DNA of 64,000 nt from Rheum nobile (GCA_027886185.1 WOAB01000476.1:2604001-2668000), one strand, 5' to 3'; counted from the stretch's first letter, positions 46,900 to 59,453 are shown. Numbers and translations are program-made. Notes: generated by a model from the sequence alone, not told the origin.

Positions 46900-48079
46900 T
46901 AAAATAGGACCAGTGAGCACAAAAAGGATTTCAGTAGCATCTAGAATTTATACCCTCAGGAAAAGGCATTCAATGCTCATTATCAATACATCAGCTGTGA
47001 TGAGAAAGACTAAAGATAAACACTAATCATCATCTCACAATACAAGATGTCAAACACAAAACTTCCTGTAAAAATTGATGAAAGTGTAACAGCATTGAAT
47101 CTAAAATTGGGTAATATAAATAATCAACACTACTTCAAATGCAAGCACTATAAGCATGACCTTAACCCGGTCAAGAGTCGACCTGCAACGTGTTATACAA
47201 CAACATTTCCTAAGACATTTAGGTAAGAGCTGCAGTAGGTAATGTACAACTACGGAGTATTTCATTCGACCATTACAAATATAACACAGATGAGCACAAA
47301 GACATCGAATCAGATCGAGAATTGAAACCAAAGAAAGAGAGAAGAGGCATCTCAGAATATGAAATATTCTATAGTACCTATACCTTACCGATCCAAAACA
47401 CTCATTGAAGGTCTACGAGCAATATAATGCTGATATATTTATGCTCAGAGGACAGTTCATGAACAACCAATTAGAACCCAAAATAAGACCTTAATGGAAC
47501 AGTAAACAACAGCAGGAAAGAAGAAAAAAGACAATTTTGTACGAACAGTACACAACTTCTTCAATTTGCAATTACTGCAAGCAACAATTTCTTTTAGAAT
47601 CTAACCTCTTTTAAGCGTGGACAATGGATGCTCAGACGACAGATTTGTGCAACAGAGAATCAACAATATTAAATAAGAATTAGTTGAATAGTGAAGGATA
47701 TAGGGAAGAAGAACTGAAAAAACCTAAAAACGAAGAGCAGGGAAGAAGTTATTACCAATTTGTGCAGAGATTCCAGAAGGGAAAGGCAAGAGGAAGAAAG
47801 GTAAGGTTTTATAGACATGTTTGAATCGGTTGAGATGCCACAGAATATGGATGGAGAGGTGGGCAACGTGGTAGAAGAAAATGGAGAAGCCGTTGTAACA
47901 TTCCACTGTCGAACGGTGAAGAGCAGAATTCTTTTTTTTATTAATTTTGTTTTTCAAAATTTTGGTGCTTCGGGACACATGTCAATCATGCCAAGTGGCT
48001 CAAATTTTTGTGAAGACATAGTCTCTCCTTTAGAATGTAAAATTAGGGTGGATTAGTAAAAAATAAGTGGATGCGGATC
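46900..48079. other. Unresolved DNA, perhaps introns or UTR of a minus-strand gene
   Basis: It contains the TATA-like box noted above and a 24-bp stretch (about 47390-47413) flanked by CTCGTAG and GTAAGG. No coding exon was recognised. Confidence 0.3.
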
Positions 48080-48189
48080 TGCTGAAAACACTCTTAAAAT
48101 GCGAACTCTGCACAAGTTTGTGCAACAAGGTGCATAAGGGGGGGAAATGTACAATACACTTGTAATCTCATGCACACATATTTGGGTGC

Positions 48190-51100
48190 ACAATTATGCA
48201 CTACGTTGGTGCACAACTGGTCTCCCCCATTGACCCACCGGAGCTCCGACATTGACCCCAGTTGACCCGTGTTGATTGACCCTTGACCGGTCAGTGCTCC
48301 GACTTGAAACAAAAAAGAAATGGCCTTGGCTTCTGATGACACCTTTGGCTTGTGAAGTGTGGAGGTGTCCTTGATTAACCCTAGCCAATGCCCGAGCGCC
48401 CAAACGTGTGAGCGGCGCTGTGGGAGCTGGATAGCTTGGCGCTGACACTCTTGCACTCTTTTGGGCTTGCACCTCCACTTGATCATCCTCCTCCAAGGTG
48501 GTTCCCTTTGGTGACAATTGGTTGTGGTTGCCACTCTGCTCTAACTTGGGCGTCGGCGGCATCGGCATGGCATTCTCCGCGATTTTGTCTTTGGCCTTCA
48601 CCTCCGACGCGTCCTTGGCGCTTGCTGGAGTGGTGGCTTCTTGAGGTGAAGCAGCTTGATTCACATCATCCTCCCTCTCTTGAAGTGGATTCAACCCCGG
48701 ATCTCCTTGCTCCTCCTCGTCTTCTTCATGGTCCACCACAAAAGGCTTCAAATCTGCAACATTGAAGACATCATGCACACCATAATCATTAGGCAAATCA
48801 AGTTGGTATGCATTGTTGTTGATCTTTTGACCACTTGGAAAGGTCCGTCGCCTCTTGTCTTGAGCTTAGAGTTCCTAAGCGTAGGAAATCTCTCTTTTCT
48901 TAGGTGGATCCACACTAAGTCGCCAGGCTCAAAGATGACTTCCTTTCTCCCTTTATCAGCTTGCTTCATGTATTGTGTTGTGCGCTCCTCAAGCTTCTCC
49001 TTGATGGCCTTATGCAGCTCTTGCACAAATTTGGCATGGTCCTTGCCATTCTCATCTTCCTTGTCCTTAAGCGTGTAAGGAACCATGTCAAGAGGAGTGA
49101 TTGGATTGCGTCCATACACAACCTCAAAAGGAGTCTTCTTAGTGCCCGAATGCACTGAGCGGTTGTAGGAAAATTCAATGAAAGCTAAGCACTCTTCCCA
49201 CCTGCGCAGGTTAGTACTCAACAATGCACGTAATAAAGCTCCTAAAGTTCTATTGACAACCTCAGTTTGGCAATCGGTTTATGGGTGACTGGAAGTAGAG
49301 AAGAGTAGCTTAGTACCTAGTCTAGACCATAGTGTTTTCCAGAAATAGCTAAGGAATTTAGCATCTCTATCCGACACTATTGTCATTGGAACTCCATGTA
49401 ATCTCAATACTTCACAAAAGAACAAGTCAGCCACATGTGATGCATTTTCGGTTTGATTGCATGATATGAAGTGTGCCATTTTCGAAAAGTGATCAACCAC
49501 CACAAAAATTGAGTCCCTCCCTCTCTTAGTGCTAGGTAAACCCACAACAAAATCCATATAAATGTCTTCCCATGGGGCACTTGGAATAGGAAGGGGAGTG
49601 TATAGGTCATGGGGGTTTAGCTTGGACTTGGCCTTAACACATGTGGTACATGAAGCACAAAATTTCTCGACATCCTTAGCCATCCTTAGCAAAAAAATGC
49701 ACCCTCAATGTGCCTAAAGTCTTGGCTACCCCCAAAGTGCCCCATTAGTCCGCCCCATGTGCTTCATGAATGAAGAGCCTATGAAGGGAGCCACTAGGAA
49801 CACATAGCCTATCTCCTCTAAACAAGTAACCATCATGCAAATAGAATATGCTTTGGCTACCTTTACCCTCACATGCTCGAATTGTTTCACAAAAATTAGG
49901 GTCATCAAAATACAAAGATTCATGCAAGCAAACCCTAGAACTCTAGCATCCAAAGAAGTGAGAAGAGTGTACCTCCTTGATAGGGCGTCGACAACTATGT
50001 TGTATTTTCCCTTATTGTGTTTGATCACGTAGGGAAAGGCCTCTATAAACTCCATCCACTTGGCATGCCTTCTATTGAGCTTGCTTTGGCCCTTAAGATA
50101 CTTCAATGCCTCATGGTCCAAATGGATGAAAAACTCCTTAGGCATAAGATAGTATTGTCAAGTCTTGAGCACTCGGACAAGAGCAAACAACTATTTATCA
50201 TAGGTGGGATAGTTGAGCTCGGCGCCACTCATTTTCTCACTAATATAGGCTATTGGTCGGCCTCCTTGTGTCAACACCCCTCCAAGGCCAATTCCCGAGG
50301 CATCACACTCTATCTCAAAGAGTCAAAGGTTCTGGCTTGTGAAGTCCGAGAGTGCAAGTAGTGGTGCATGGGTGAGCTTGTCCTTGAGAATTTGGAAAGC
50401 AGCCTCTTGCGCCTCACCCCAATGGAACACCACATTTTTCTTGGTGATCTCGGTCAATGGCGTGGCTAATGTGCTAAAATCCTTGACAAACCTCTTATAG
50501 AAGCCCGCCAAACCTAAGAAGCTCCTCATTTGTGTCATGGTGGTAGGTGTCGGCCATTCTCTTATGGCTTTCACCTTCTCATCATCAACCTTCAATCCTA
50601 TCTTACTCACAACAAAGCCAAGAAAGACAACATGATCCGAGCAAAAAATGGCATTTCTTGAAGTTGGCATATAATTTTTCCTTCCTAAGGACATCTAGTA
50701 CTTGTTTTATATGATGAGCATGCTCTTGTAAGTTCTTGCTATAAATCAATATGTCATCAAAATAAACAACTACGGATTCCCTAAGAAAGGCCTAAGCACA
50801 TGATTCATCAACCTCATAAAAGTGCTAGGAGCATTAGTGAGTCTGAAAGCTTTACTAACCATTCATACAAGCCATACTTGGTCTTGAAGGCAGTTTTCCA
50901 CTCATCTTCTTCTTTCATCCGGATTTGGTGGTACCCACTTTTGAGATCTATCTTGGAGAAGATTTGGGCGCCATGTAACTCATCAAGCATGTCATCCAGC
51001 CGAGGGATCGGATGCATATACTTGATGGTGATGTTGTTGATGGCTCGGCAATCCATGTACATTCTCCAACTTCCATCCTTCTTAGGCAAAAGTATGACTG

Positions 51101-52498
51101 GCATGGAACAAGGGCTCAAGCTTTCCCTCACATAGCCCTTGTCGAGTAGCTCCTGGACTTGCTTTTACAGCTCATTTGTTTCCTCCAGATTGGTCCTATA
51201 GGCTGCCCTATTTGGCAATGTGGCGCCAACCACAAAGTCAATTTGGTGTTTAATCCTAGGAATAGGCGGCAAGCCACTAGGAATTTCCGCTTGGAATAGG
51301 TCCTCATAATCCTGCAAAAGAGATGCAATAGGAAAAGGTAGATCACTCAATTCTTGTGAAGGAAACAAGTTAGTCATAGGCACAAAAAGGAAACAAACTT
51401 TTCTTCCCTGAATGGCCTTGTCAACTTCCTTAGCCTTGGCCAACAACATGTGACTGCTAGCCCCGGAGTTGGTGCCTATGGCCAGCTTCTTCTTGCCTCA
51501 TTTGACGTGGCTCTTTTGGTTTCTTCTTTGCTCATTGGTCATGTAGTCGGTCATGATCTCATGAGGCGTCATTGGGTGAGGAGTAATCTTCTTTCCAGCC
51601 ATGTGGAAGGAATACTCAATGGTGACCCCTTGGTGGATTACCCCGCGGTCATATTGCCACGGCCTCCCAAGTAGCAAGTGGCATGCCGTCATGGCAAGCA
51701 CGTCACAAAGCACCTCATCCTCGTAAGCTCCAATGGAAAACCAAATTAAAGCTTGAGTTTGTACATTGAAAGGAGTGGAGGAATTGAACCAATTGAGCGT
51801 GTAGGGTTGATGGTGAGGTGTGGTCTTGAGGTTGAATCTCTTAACCACCTCTTGGTCTATGATGTTGCAGCACGAGCCTCCATCAACAATCACACTACAA
51901 TCTTTACTTTGGATGTGACACCTTGTGTGAAAAATGGTTTCACGTTGAGAAGACAAAGGCGGCGCGTCACTAGCCACCAAGGTCCTCTTGACCACAAAGC
52001 AATCTCTTATGGCCGCCGTGACATGGACCTCTTCTTCTTCATTTTGCGTGTCATCTTCCTCCTCTAGGACTTCCTCTTCATCGTCCAACACATAGTCACA
52101 ATGCTCATTTAAGAGCACTTGCTTCCTTGTACGGCAGTCCCTAGCATAATGGCCTCGTCCCAAGCACTTGTAGCACTTGACATCTCTAGTGCGAGAGTTG
52201 TCTTTCTGTTTGGGGCCTTGGCTAGGTGGCTGGCCTTCTCTCTTAGGTGGGGCCTTGCCTAGGTCTGGCTTGTTCTCTTGGCGCCTAGGGGAATTTGGCA
52301 AGGTGTTGGAGCTTGAAGTAGAGCCACATGGCCGAGAGCTTGTGGAACTCTTCCTCCGTTGCAAATTTTGGTAGACTTGGATGGCATAGTGGAGCACCTT
52401 CTCAATTCGCACATGAGCCCTAAACCTTTGCATCTTCACCACGTGGCCTACGTCAGGATTCAAGCCCGTGGTGAAATTGGACACTAGATAGCCTTCGG
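48190..52498 (-). mobile_element. Minus-strand chromovirus remnant
   Basis: A gag C-terminus to pol C-terminus block in reverse orientation without recognisable LTRs. Its right end stops inside gag at 52498, where E4 LTR sequence begins. The left end fades near 48190. The DGGSC-type protease and IHLRKERFPTLRNSKLKTRG end block place it in a chromovirus lineage different from E3/E4 (Reina/CRM-like, not resolved). Confidence 0.75.
48194..52484 (-). pseudogene. Chromovirus gag(partial)-pol, multiply broken
   Basis: Right to left: the end of the gag domain (SNFTTGLNPDVGHVVKMQRF), zinc knuckle CYKCLGRGHYARDC, and protease VIVDGGSCCNIID in one open piece (51498-52484). A linker with AAYRTNLEETNEL follows. 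RT part 1 (ILLPKKDGSWRMYMDCRAIN, IFSKIDLKSGYHQIRMKEED) loses frame before the VMPFGL block. RT part 2/RNase H is 49726-50694. Integrase has CTTCVKAKSK, YMDFVVGLP and IVSDRDAKFLSYFWK (49279-49692), then NGV.. is replaced by a frame break. The integrase end and an acidic, Glu-rich tail follow (48194-49224). At least five frame breaks occur. It is inactive. Confidence 0.8.
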
Positions 52499-53279
52499 GA
52501 AGATTCAGTCTTCCAGGATCTTCTCTTATGCATGCCTTTTGTCATATTCAAGTAAAGTATGGTGGTTGACAAGCGTACTCGATTATTATTCGAGAGACGA
52601 GAAGTCTAACCTAATACGACTGCTTAGAACCTTATGCTTTGTACCCTTGCATGGTCTATTCATTTAGACTAACCAACCGCATTTGTTATCTGCATTGTTG
52701 GCTGGTGTCATTCGTTCAATTCGGCACATCAGATAGAGCGAAGATATGAGAAGACTAGGGCTGTGTTCGGTAGAAAACCGGATTCAATTAGTTGAAGTTA
52801 AAATTTGCCTTGATTTGCTTCAACTAGTTGAAGCAAATGCTTAATGTCTCCCCCCCAACATGAAGTTTTTACTTAAACTTCAACTAGTTGAAGTTGAATT
52901 TTTTTTCTACCGAACGAAGCCTAGAATGACTTTGAAGATGACGGTGGTTTTTAGATATTTTCGGATGTTGTTGATGTTTTTATAATTGCTTTTAATCAGG
53001 TTGAGATCTTTGGGCACTGACCATGATGGTCAAGACTTTGGTTTGTAATATTTGTGTTAAGACTTCCACTGTATTGTATTCAAACTCTGTGTTTATCCTA
53101 CTCGGGATTGGGATGTAATCCCGTGACTCATGTTTTTAATTGAATAAAGTTATGTTTTTGTATCAATTGTATTTCATGATTGTATTCAAACGGTAAAGCC
53201 TTGGGTGACTTCGGTAAGGAACACCGGGGTCACTGGTGGTAATACCTTTCCAAATAGGTTCAGATTTGGGGGTGTTACA
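52499..53279 (+). repeat. E4 left LTR remnant
   Basis: It is collinear with 61311-61925 once the MITE (52759-52921 plus one TAG) is removed, with only a few differences. It ends GGGGTGTTACA. Confidence 0.9.
52759..52921. mobile_element. AGTTGAAG-type MITE, copy 1 (163 bp)
   Basis: The ends GGCTGTGTTCGGTAGAAA and its complement (GGCTTCGTTCGGTAGAAA) differ at two bases. The 3-bp duplication TAG flanks it (52756-52758, 52922-52924). The right E4 LTR has the empty site GAAGACTAGAATGAC at about 61563, so the insertion happened after E4 arrived. A 3-bp duplication fits PIF/Harbinger-like elements, though TAG is not their usual TWA. Confidence 0.9.
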
Positions 53280-53283
53280 GTTG

Positions 53284-53295
53284 TGGTATCAGAGC
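53284..53295 (+). other. E4 primer binding site, tRNA-iMet
   Basis: TGGTATCAGAGC lies four bases after the LTR. Confidence 0.9.
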
Positions 53296-53490
53296 CTAAG
53301 GTTTTTAAACGGGTTTGGGGATTTTATAAATCATTTTCCCGTTTTTGAAAATGCTTTAAAAGGACTCTGAATTTTCAAAGCGAAAAGAATTTGAAAACAC
53401 CGTTCATACTCAGGTCTTCCATACAGTCTGATGTAGTAAACTTGCTTCTATGTCTAGAAAGGCTAACTCGATTCCTCGTTATCCTGTAGG

Positions 53491-54447
53491 ATGGGTGCGT
53501 GTCTCTCGCTTAGCAGGGGATCGGAAGTTGCCAAGACGGATCCGCCGTCTCCAGGAAGGCTAGACTTCCCTATTCCCCAGAGATGCTTCGAGGTGGGAGG
53601 CCCGAGCAGCCCGCTTGAGGAAATCAAGCATGTTCTTCCCGAATCGGTAGTTCTCACGCCCAGGGATGCCGTAGTGACTGTGGCGGCACCAATTGAGCCA
53701 CCGAGGGAGGACGCAATGCAGGAAGTAGGTGAATCGTCTAGGTACGCATTAGGGTATTACGAGGACGATTACCAGATAGACATGGACCCAGAAGGGGGCG
53801 AGGACGAGGAAGAGGAAGAGGAAAAGATGTTTGAGATTGATCCTGATGAGGAGGAGGAGTTGATCCCGATTGATCCTGATGAGGAGGAGGAGTTGATCCC
53901 GACTGATCCTGATGAGGATGTGGAACCCATGGAGGATGATCCCGAGGAGGACCCCGAGATGGACCTCGACGAGCAGGATCAGGAGCCCGGATCCGAATTT
54001 TCTCCTGCGCTTGGGTTGGCACCGTTGCCTGCTTATCCACTCATGTCAGATGATGATTGAGAGGCTCTGTATACCGAGTACGGTATTGGTAGGAGTGGTC
54101 CGACCATGATTTATGAGGACTATCCACCTACCCCTCCTCGAAGGAGGAGGAGGAGGTCGGAAGCTGAGCTGATGGAGATCCTTCGTCAGAGCAAGATGAT
54201 CTCTGCTGAGAGGCAGCGTCAGATAGACGAGATGATCACCAGTGCTCAGAGGATGGCTGGGATAGGAGGTCCGATCATGGATGACCCCTACTTCACCATG
54301 ACTAAGATTGGGCCAGGGTCACAAGAGCCTTGTGATTCAGGGCCCAACAGGGTGCGTAGCCCATCGCCAGAACCCGATGGTGAGCCTCGCCCGAAGAGAC
54401 CCTGCACTGGAAGCCTGTCTTATAGGAGACATTTTGGAGCGCCTTGA
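53491..54447 (+). pseudogene. Extra ORF between primer site and gag, one stop
   Basis: A 319-codon frame from ATG 53491 to TGA 54447, broken only by TGA at 54058-54060. The N-terminal part (1-85) is mixed. The middle is strongly acidic with a tandem repeat (EEEELIPIDPDE twice) and further Asp/Glu/Pro runs. The second part opens with a basic PPTPPRRRRRRSEAEL, a possible nuclear localisation signal, then a helical segment (LMEILRQSKMISAERQRQID) and a Pro/Arg tail. No known fold was recognised. It is conserved enough to be detected as a remnant in E3 (22652). It lies on the sense strand, upstream of and separate from gag. Confidence 0.7.
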
Positions 54448-54709
54448 TGAGGATCGGCATTGCCTATCGTAGTAGTTTCTTTTCTTAGTATTCCAGCTTG
54501 TACTTTGTGTAATATTTCAGTATTGCGGCAAGTACTCTGTGAAATACTTTTATCTTCGAGCAATTTTGTCCTAGCGCTCAGAAGATCGACTTATATGTAG
54601 CTTGTAAGATAGTTCCAGTTCATCTATAAAATACCCAGTTGATCTATTCTGAGTAAATTTGCAACATTAAGTTTAAGGAATAAATATTAATGTATGAAAT
54701 ACTTGAAAT

Positions 54710-55927
54710 TTGATCGGTAAACAGATGGTGAACACAAGGAACACAATGCGAGCTGGTATTGGGACTAGTCAGAATCCCAGACCAATCATAAGAGATGTTG
54801 CACAAGATGAGCATGTATGTGAATCCCATAATCAATCCGGGGGCAATGGTCAGGATCAGAGTAATGCACCAGTGGTGTTTGATGCTGCAGCAGTTGAGGC
54901 AATTCGAGGAATTGTCATGCAAGCCATCACTGATGCTATGCAACCAAATGCGCCACAGGCACAAGGCATGCCAATTCTCCCACCGGCTCCTAGATTTGAG
55001 GAGCCAGAAAACCATGATGTCCAGGAGAATGCAGTCAAGACTAGGGACAACTATGGTCGTGCTCTGAAGACCATCAGTTCTATGAGGCCTGACAGCTACA
55101 ACGGAAAAGGGGAACCCGTCAGGGTGACCGAGTGGTTTTCTCATATAGAGAGGTTGTTCCGCAATGTGATGTGTACCGAGGCTGAGAAGGTCCACATAGC
55201 TTCCTTGCAGTTGAAGGATGAGGCCAGTGAGTGGTGGGAAAGTACAGGCTTAGCTGATAGCCCTGTGTTGACCTGGTCGATGTTTAAGACCAAGATGATA
55301 GACCGTTTCTTCTCTCGAGCTAGAGAGAGGAGAAACACAAGGAGTTTTTGTACCCCAAGACTGATGGATTGAAGGTGACCGAGCTTGCCACCAAATTCAA
55401 TCATCTTCTGCAGTATGCTGAGCCTGAGGTCTCCAGTGAGGCACAAAAAATCTGGTACTTCCACGAGTGGATGAACCCAGATATCAAGCCGATGATGGTG
55501 CACCACACATGCTCTACTCTGGAGCAGTATGTGGATGCGGCCTATAAGCTGGAGGTGACTCTGGAGGAGTCAGTTAAAAGACGCAACCGTCAGAGGTCTA
55601 TGCAGAATCAGGGGAGTGGATTCAAGCGACCTGCGCCACCATCTAACTTTGCCAAGTCTGGTTGAGCAAAGACGGACATGACCCATAGAGGGTCAACGTA
55701 GCAGTCAGGTCAGAGCAAGAGTTCATTCCAGTGTTACAACTGTGGTGCTGCTGGGCACAAGAGCACTGAATGTCCGAAGGAGAAGAAGTCATGCTTTGGG
55801 TGTGGACGTCAGGGGCATCTGCAAAGGTTCTGTAAGCAGGGGAAGCAGAAGGGAGTAAAGTCACAGCAGGGGTCAGTTAATCAGAGTAACCGACCCAGGT
55901 TCAAGCCAGCTGAGACTCCTAGCCCGT
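54710..55927 (+). pseudogene. E4 gag with one frameshift and two stops
   Basis: The start MVNTRN is at 54725. The gag domain is SYNGKGEPVRVTEWFSHIER, then LKDEASEWWESTGL. A one-base loss near 55320-55330, compared with E3, shifts the frame; the frame continues from about 55348. Stops are TGA 55663-55665 and TAG 55699-55701. Zinc knuckles are CYNCGAAGHKSTEC and CFGCGRQGHLQRFC (about 55733-55836). The second frame is continuous with pol. Confidence 0.85.
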
Positions 55928-58900
55928 CTATGCAGACCATTGCTCAGAACAAGGGGAAGGCCCCAACTGCTTCTGGAGGTCAGGGGCAACGCCTGTACGA
56001 GATGCGTGAGGCGGATGGACCCAACGCTCTGATTGCTCAAGGTACTTTATACCTTTACTCTACTTCAGTATGCATTCTGTTTGATTCCGGTGCTACGCAT
56101 TCCTTTATTTCGGATAGCTGTGTTAGCAAGATAGGCTTAGTGTGCAAAGAATCGTGCGATCCTTTCGTTGTTAGCCTTCCTAATGGTGAACGTTTGGTGG
56201 GAACCAAGCGCCTGTCCGAATTTCCAATTACCATTCAGAGTAAGAAGTTTGAGGCAGATCTGATCTGTATAGCCATGGCTCCATACGACATCATCCTCGG
56301 TATGGATTGGCTGACGCGTCACAAGGCGGTGATCGACTTCAGTTCAAGAACGGTGACGGTGTCATCTGGGGGGCAGTTCGTGTGCAAGTTCAAAGGTCAG
56401 AATGACGCTGATAACGGCAAGCTGATCAATGTGATGGCCGCGTTTAAGCTATTACGACAAGGATGTGTCGGATACCTTTGCTACTTGGATTCGCCCGCGA
56501 AAGATGGACCTGCGATTCTTGATATTCCTGTGGTTAGAGAATTTTCGGATATCTTTCCAGAAGAGATTCCTGGATTACCACCGAATCGTGATGTGGAGTT
56601 TTCGATTGATCTCGAGCCTGGTACTGCACCAATTTCTAAGGCACCATATCGGATGGCACCTGCAGAGATGCAAGAGTTGAAGAAGCAACTTGAAGATCTT
56701 CTTGACAAAGGTTATGTCAGGCCGAGTGCATCGCCTTGGGGTGCTCCGGTTTTGTTTGTCAAAAAGAAGGATGGATCGTTTAGACTTTGTATCGACTACC
56801 GAGAGTTGAACAAAGTAATGATCAAGAACAAGTATCCGTTGCCAAGGATTGATGACCTGTTGGATCAGTTGCAAGGAGCGAGAGTTTTCTCCAAGATCGA
56901 CCTGAGATTTGGATATCATCAACTCAGAATTCGTGAGCAGGACATTCGTAGAACTGCGTTCAGGACCAAATATGGTCATTACGAGTTCGTAGTGATGCCT
57001 TTTGGGCTTACGAATGCTCCAGCAATCTTTATGGATCTAATGAATCGATGTTTTCACCAGTACTTGGACAAGTTCGTGGTGGTCTTCATCGACGACATTT
57101 TGATCTACTCTCCGAATAAAGAGGTTCACGAGGAACATCTACGGATTTCTTTATCAGTTCTTAGACAAAATGAGTTGTACGCTAAATTGTCTAAATGTGA
57201 ATTCTGGATGAAGGAAGTGGCTTTCTTAGGCCACGTGATCAATGAAAATGGGGTTATGGTTGATCCCCAGAAGATTAAAGCTGTGGCTAATTGGAAACAG
57301 CCTCAGAATGTGAAGGAGGTGCGCAATTTTCTTGGACTTACCGGGTATTACAGACGGTTTGTGGAAGGTTTTTCAAAGACTGCTCTACCTATGACCAATC
57401 TACTCCGCAAGGTTCACAAGTTTGTCTGGAATGACAAATGCGAGGCCAGTTTTCAAGAATTAAAACGACGTTTAACCTCTGCACCAGTATTAGCACTTCC
57501 AGAAGGGAATGACGATTATGTGGTCTATAGTGATGCTTCAAAGTGTGGTTTGGGTTGTGTACTGATGTAGAGAGACAGAGTTATTGCTTACGCATCTAGA
57601 CAACTCAAGACTTACAAAAAAAACTATCCGACCCATGATCTTGAGTTAGCAGTAGTAGTTTTTGCGCTGAAGATTTGGAGGGATTACCTCTACGGTATAA
57701 GATGTCAAGTCTTCACCGATCACAAGAGTCTCAAGTATATATTTACTCAGAAGGAGCTGAATATGAGACAACGCCGATGGCTAGAGCTGCTCAAGGACTA
57801 CGACATCGAGTTGCTGTATCATCCAGGCAAGGCTAATGTGGTAGCTGATGCACTAAGCCGGAAGACAACGCACGAGACTGTAGTTGCTCTACTTACTGCT
57901 CAGATCAAGCTAAACCAAGAGTCGTGCGACATTGAAGTCTTGTATGATCAGCGTAAAGGTTTCATGAGTATGTTGGAAATTCAGGCTACGCTACTGGATC
58001 AAATCAAAGAAAAGCAAGTCGATGACATTGTCTTGGTAAAGTTAAGCAGTGAAGTGATGGACGGGAAAGCTCCCAGTTTTGTGATTCAGGATGATGGATC
58101 ACTTTGGTTTCAAGACCGAATCTGTGTGCCCGACACAGAGGGTCTTCGTCAGTTAGTGATGAGAGAAGCTCATTCTTCGGCTTATTCTGTACATCCTGAC
58201 TCCAGCAAGATGTACAAGGATCTTCGGAAGAAGTTTTGGTGGCCAAACATGAAGTGGAATGTAGCAGACTTTGTGGCAAGGTGCTTAACTTGCCAAAAGG
58301 TCAAGATCGAACACCGCAGACCAGGTGGTGAGTTGCTACCTCTCCCAGTACCAGAATGAAAATGGGAGGACATTGCCATGGACTTCGTCACTAGGCTACC
58401 AAAGGCTCGAAGTCAGAAAGATGCTATCTGGGTAATTGTGGACAGTGCTCATTTCATAGCCATTAAAACCACATGGGAAACCCAGAAGTTAGCAGGAGTT
58501 TACCACCAGGAGATTGTCCGTTTACATGGTATCCCCAAGACCATTGTATCGGATCGAGATGGCCGATTCATGTCAAGATTTTGGCAAGAACTTCACAAGG
58601 CCATGGGAACCGAGTTAAGGTTCAGTACATCGTTTCATCCTCAGACGGACGGATAGCCTGAAAGGACCATCCAGACCCTGGAGGATATGCTAAGAGCTTG
58701 CGTACTCGATCGTCCGACTAGCTGGGAAGACAGCCTGAGTCTGATTGAGTTCACATACAATAATAGCTGGCATGCTACTATCGAGATGGCTCCGTTTGAA
58801 CCTTTGTATGGTCGCAAATGCAGATCCCCGATTTGTTGGGATGATAATGTCGACAAGATTCTGCTAGGACCAGATTTGGTCGAAAGGACAGCTTCGGACA

Positions 58901-59418
58901 TTGCTTTGATTAGACAAAGAATGTTGACCGCCCAGAGTCGACAGAAGTCTTACGCGGATCGAAAGCGTAGAACTGTCGAGTTCGAGGTGGGTGATAAAGT
59001 ATTTGTCAAAGTATCGCCATCAAAGGGAGTTTTCAGGTTCGGTAAGCGTGGGAAGCTTAACCCTCGCTACGTGGGACCATTCGAGATTCTGGATAAAGTG
59101 GAGACTCTAACGTACCGCTTGGCATTGCCGCCATCGGAACACCCAGTGCATAATGTGTTCCACGTATCCTTGCTCAGAAAGTATGTACCAGATGAGTCTC
59201 ATGTGCTGAGCTACGAGGACATCGAGATTCAAGCAAATGGTACCTATGAGGAAATGCCGGTGCGCATTCTGGAGCGCCGTGAGAAGCAACTGCGCAACAA
59301 GGTCGTACCATTGGTACGAATTCTGTGGTCCAAGTCAGGGACAGAAGAAGTTACTTGGGAAACTTGGGAGACCGAAGATGATATGCTCAGGCGTTTTCCC
59401 GAGTTATTTGCGACCTAA
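55928..59418 (+). pseudogene. E4 pol, full domain set, three stops
   Basis: One frame throughout, broken by TAG 57568-57570, TGA 58357-58359 and TAG 58654-58656. Domains: protease LFDSGATHSFIS (Asp at 56083); RT with APYRMAPAEMQELKKQL, LCIDYRELNK, VFSKIDLRFGYHQL, VMPFGLTNAP and FIDDILIYS (Asp-Asp at 57091-57096); RNase H (VVYSDASKCGLGCVL, FTDHKSL, ADALSRK); integrase HHCC (EAHSSAYSVHPDSSKMYKDL, CLTCQKVK) and core (MDFVTRLP, SDRDGRF, ERTIQTLEDML); and a chromodomain-like end (RILWSKSGTEEVTWETWETE). A 12-base in-frame gap follows VIVDS. All stops could come from C-to-T or G-to-A change. All catalytic residues remain. Confidence 0.9.
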
Positions 59419-59438
59419 GTTTCGGGTCGAAACTTCTT

Positions 59439-59453
59439 TTAAGGGGGAGGTGA
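59439..59453 (+). other. E4 polypurine tract
   Basis: TTAAGGGGGAGGTGA lies immediately before the right LTR, matching the E3 tract. Confidence 0.85.
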
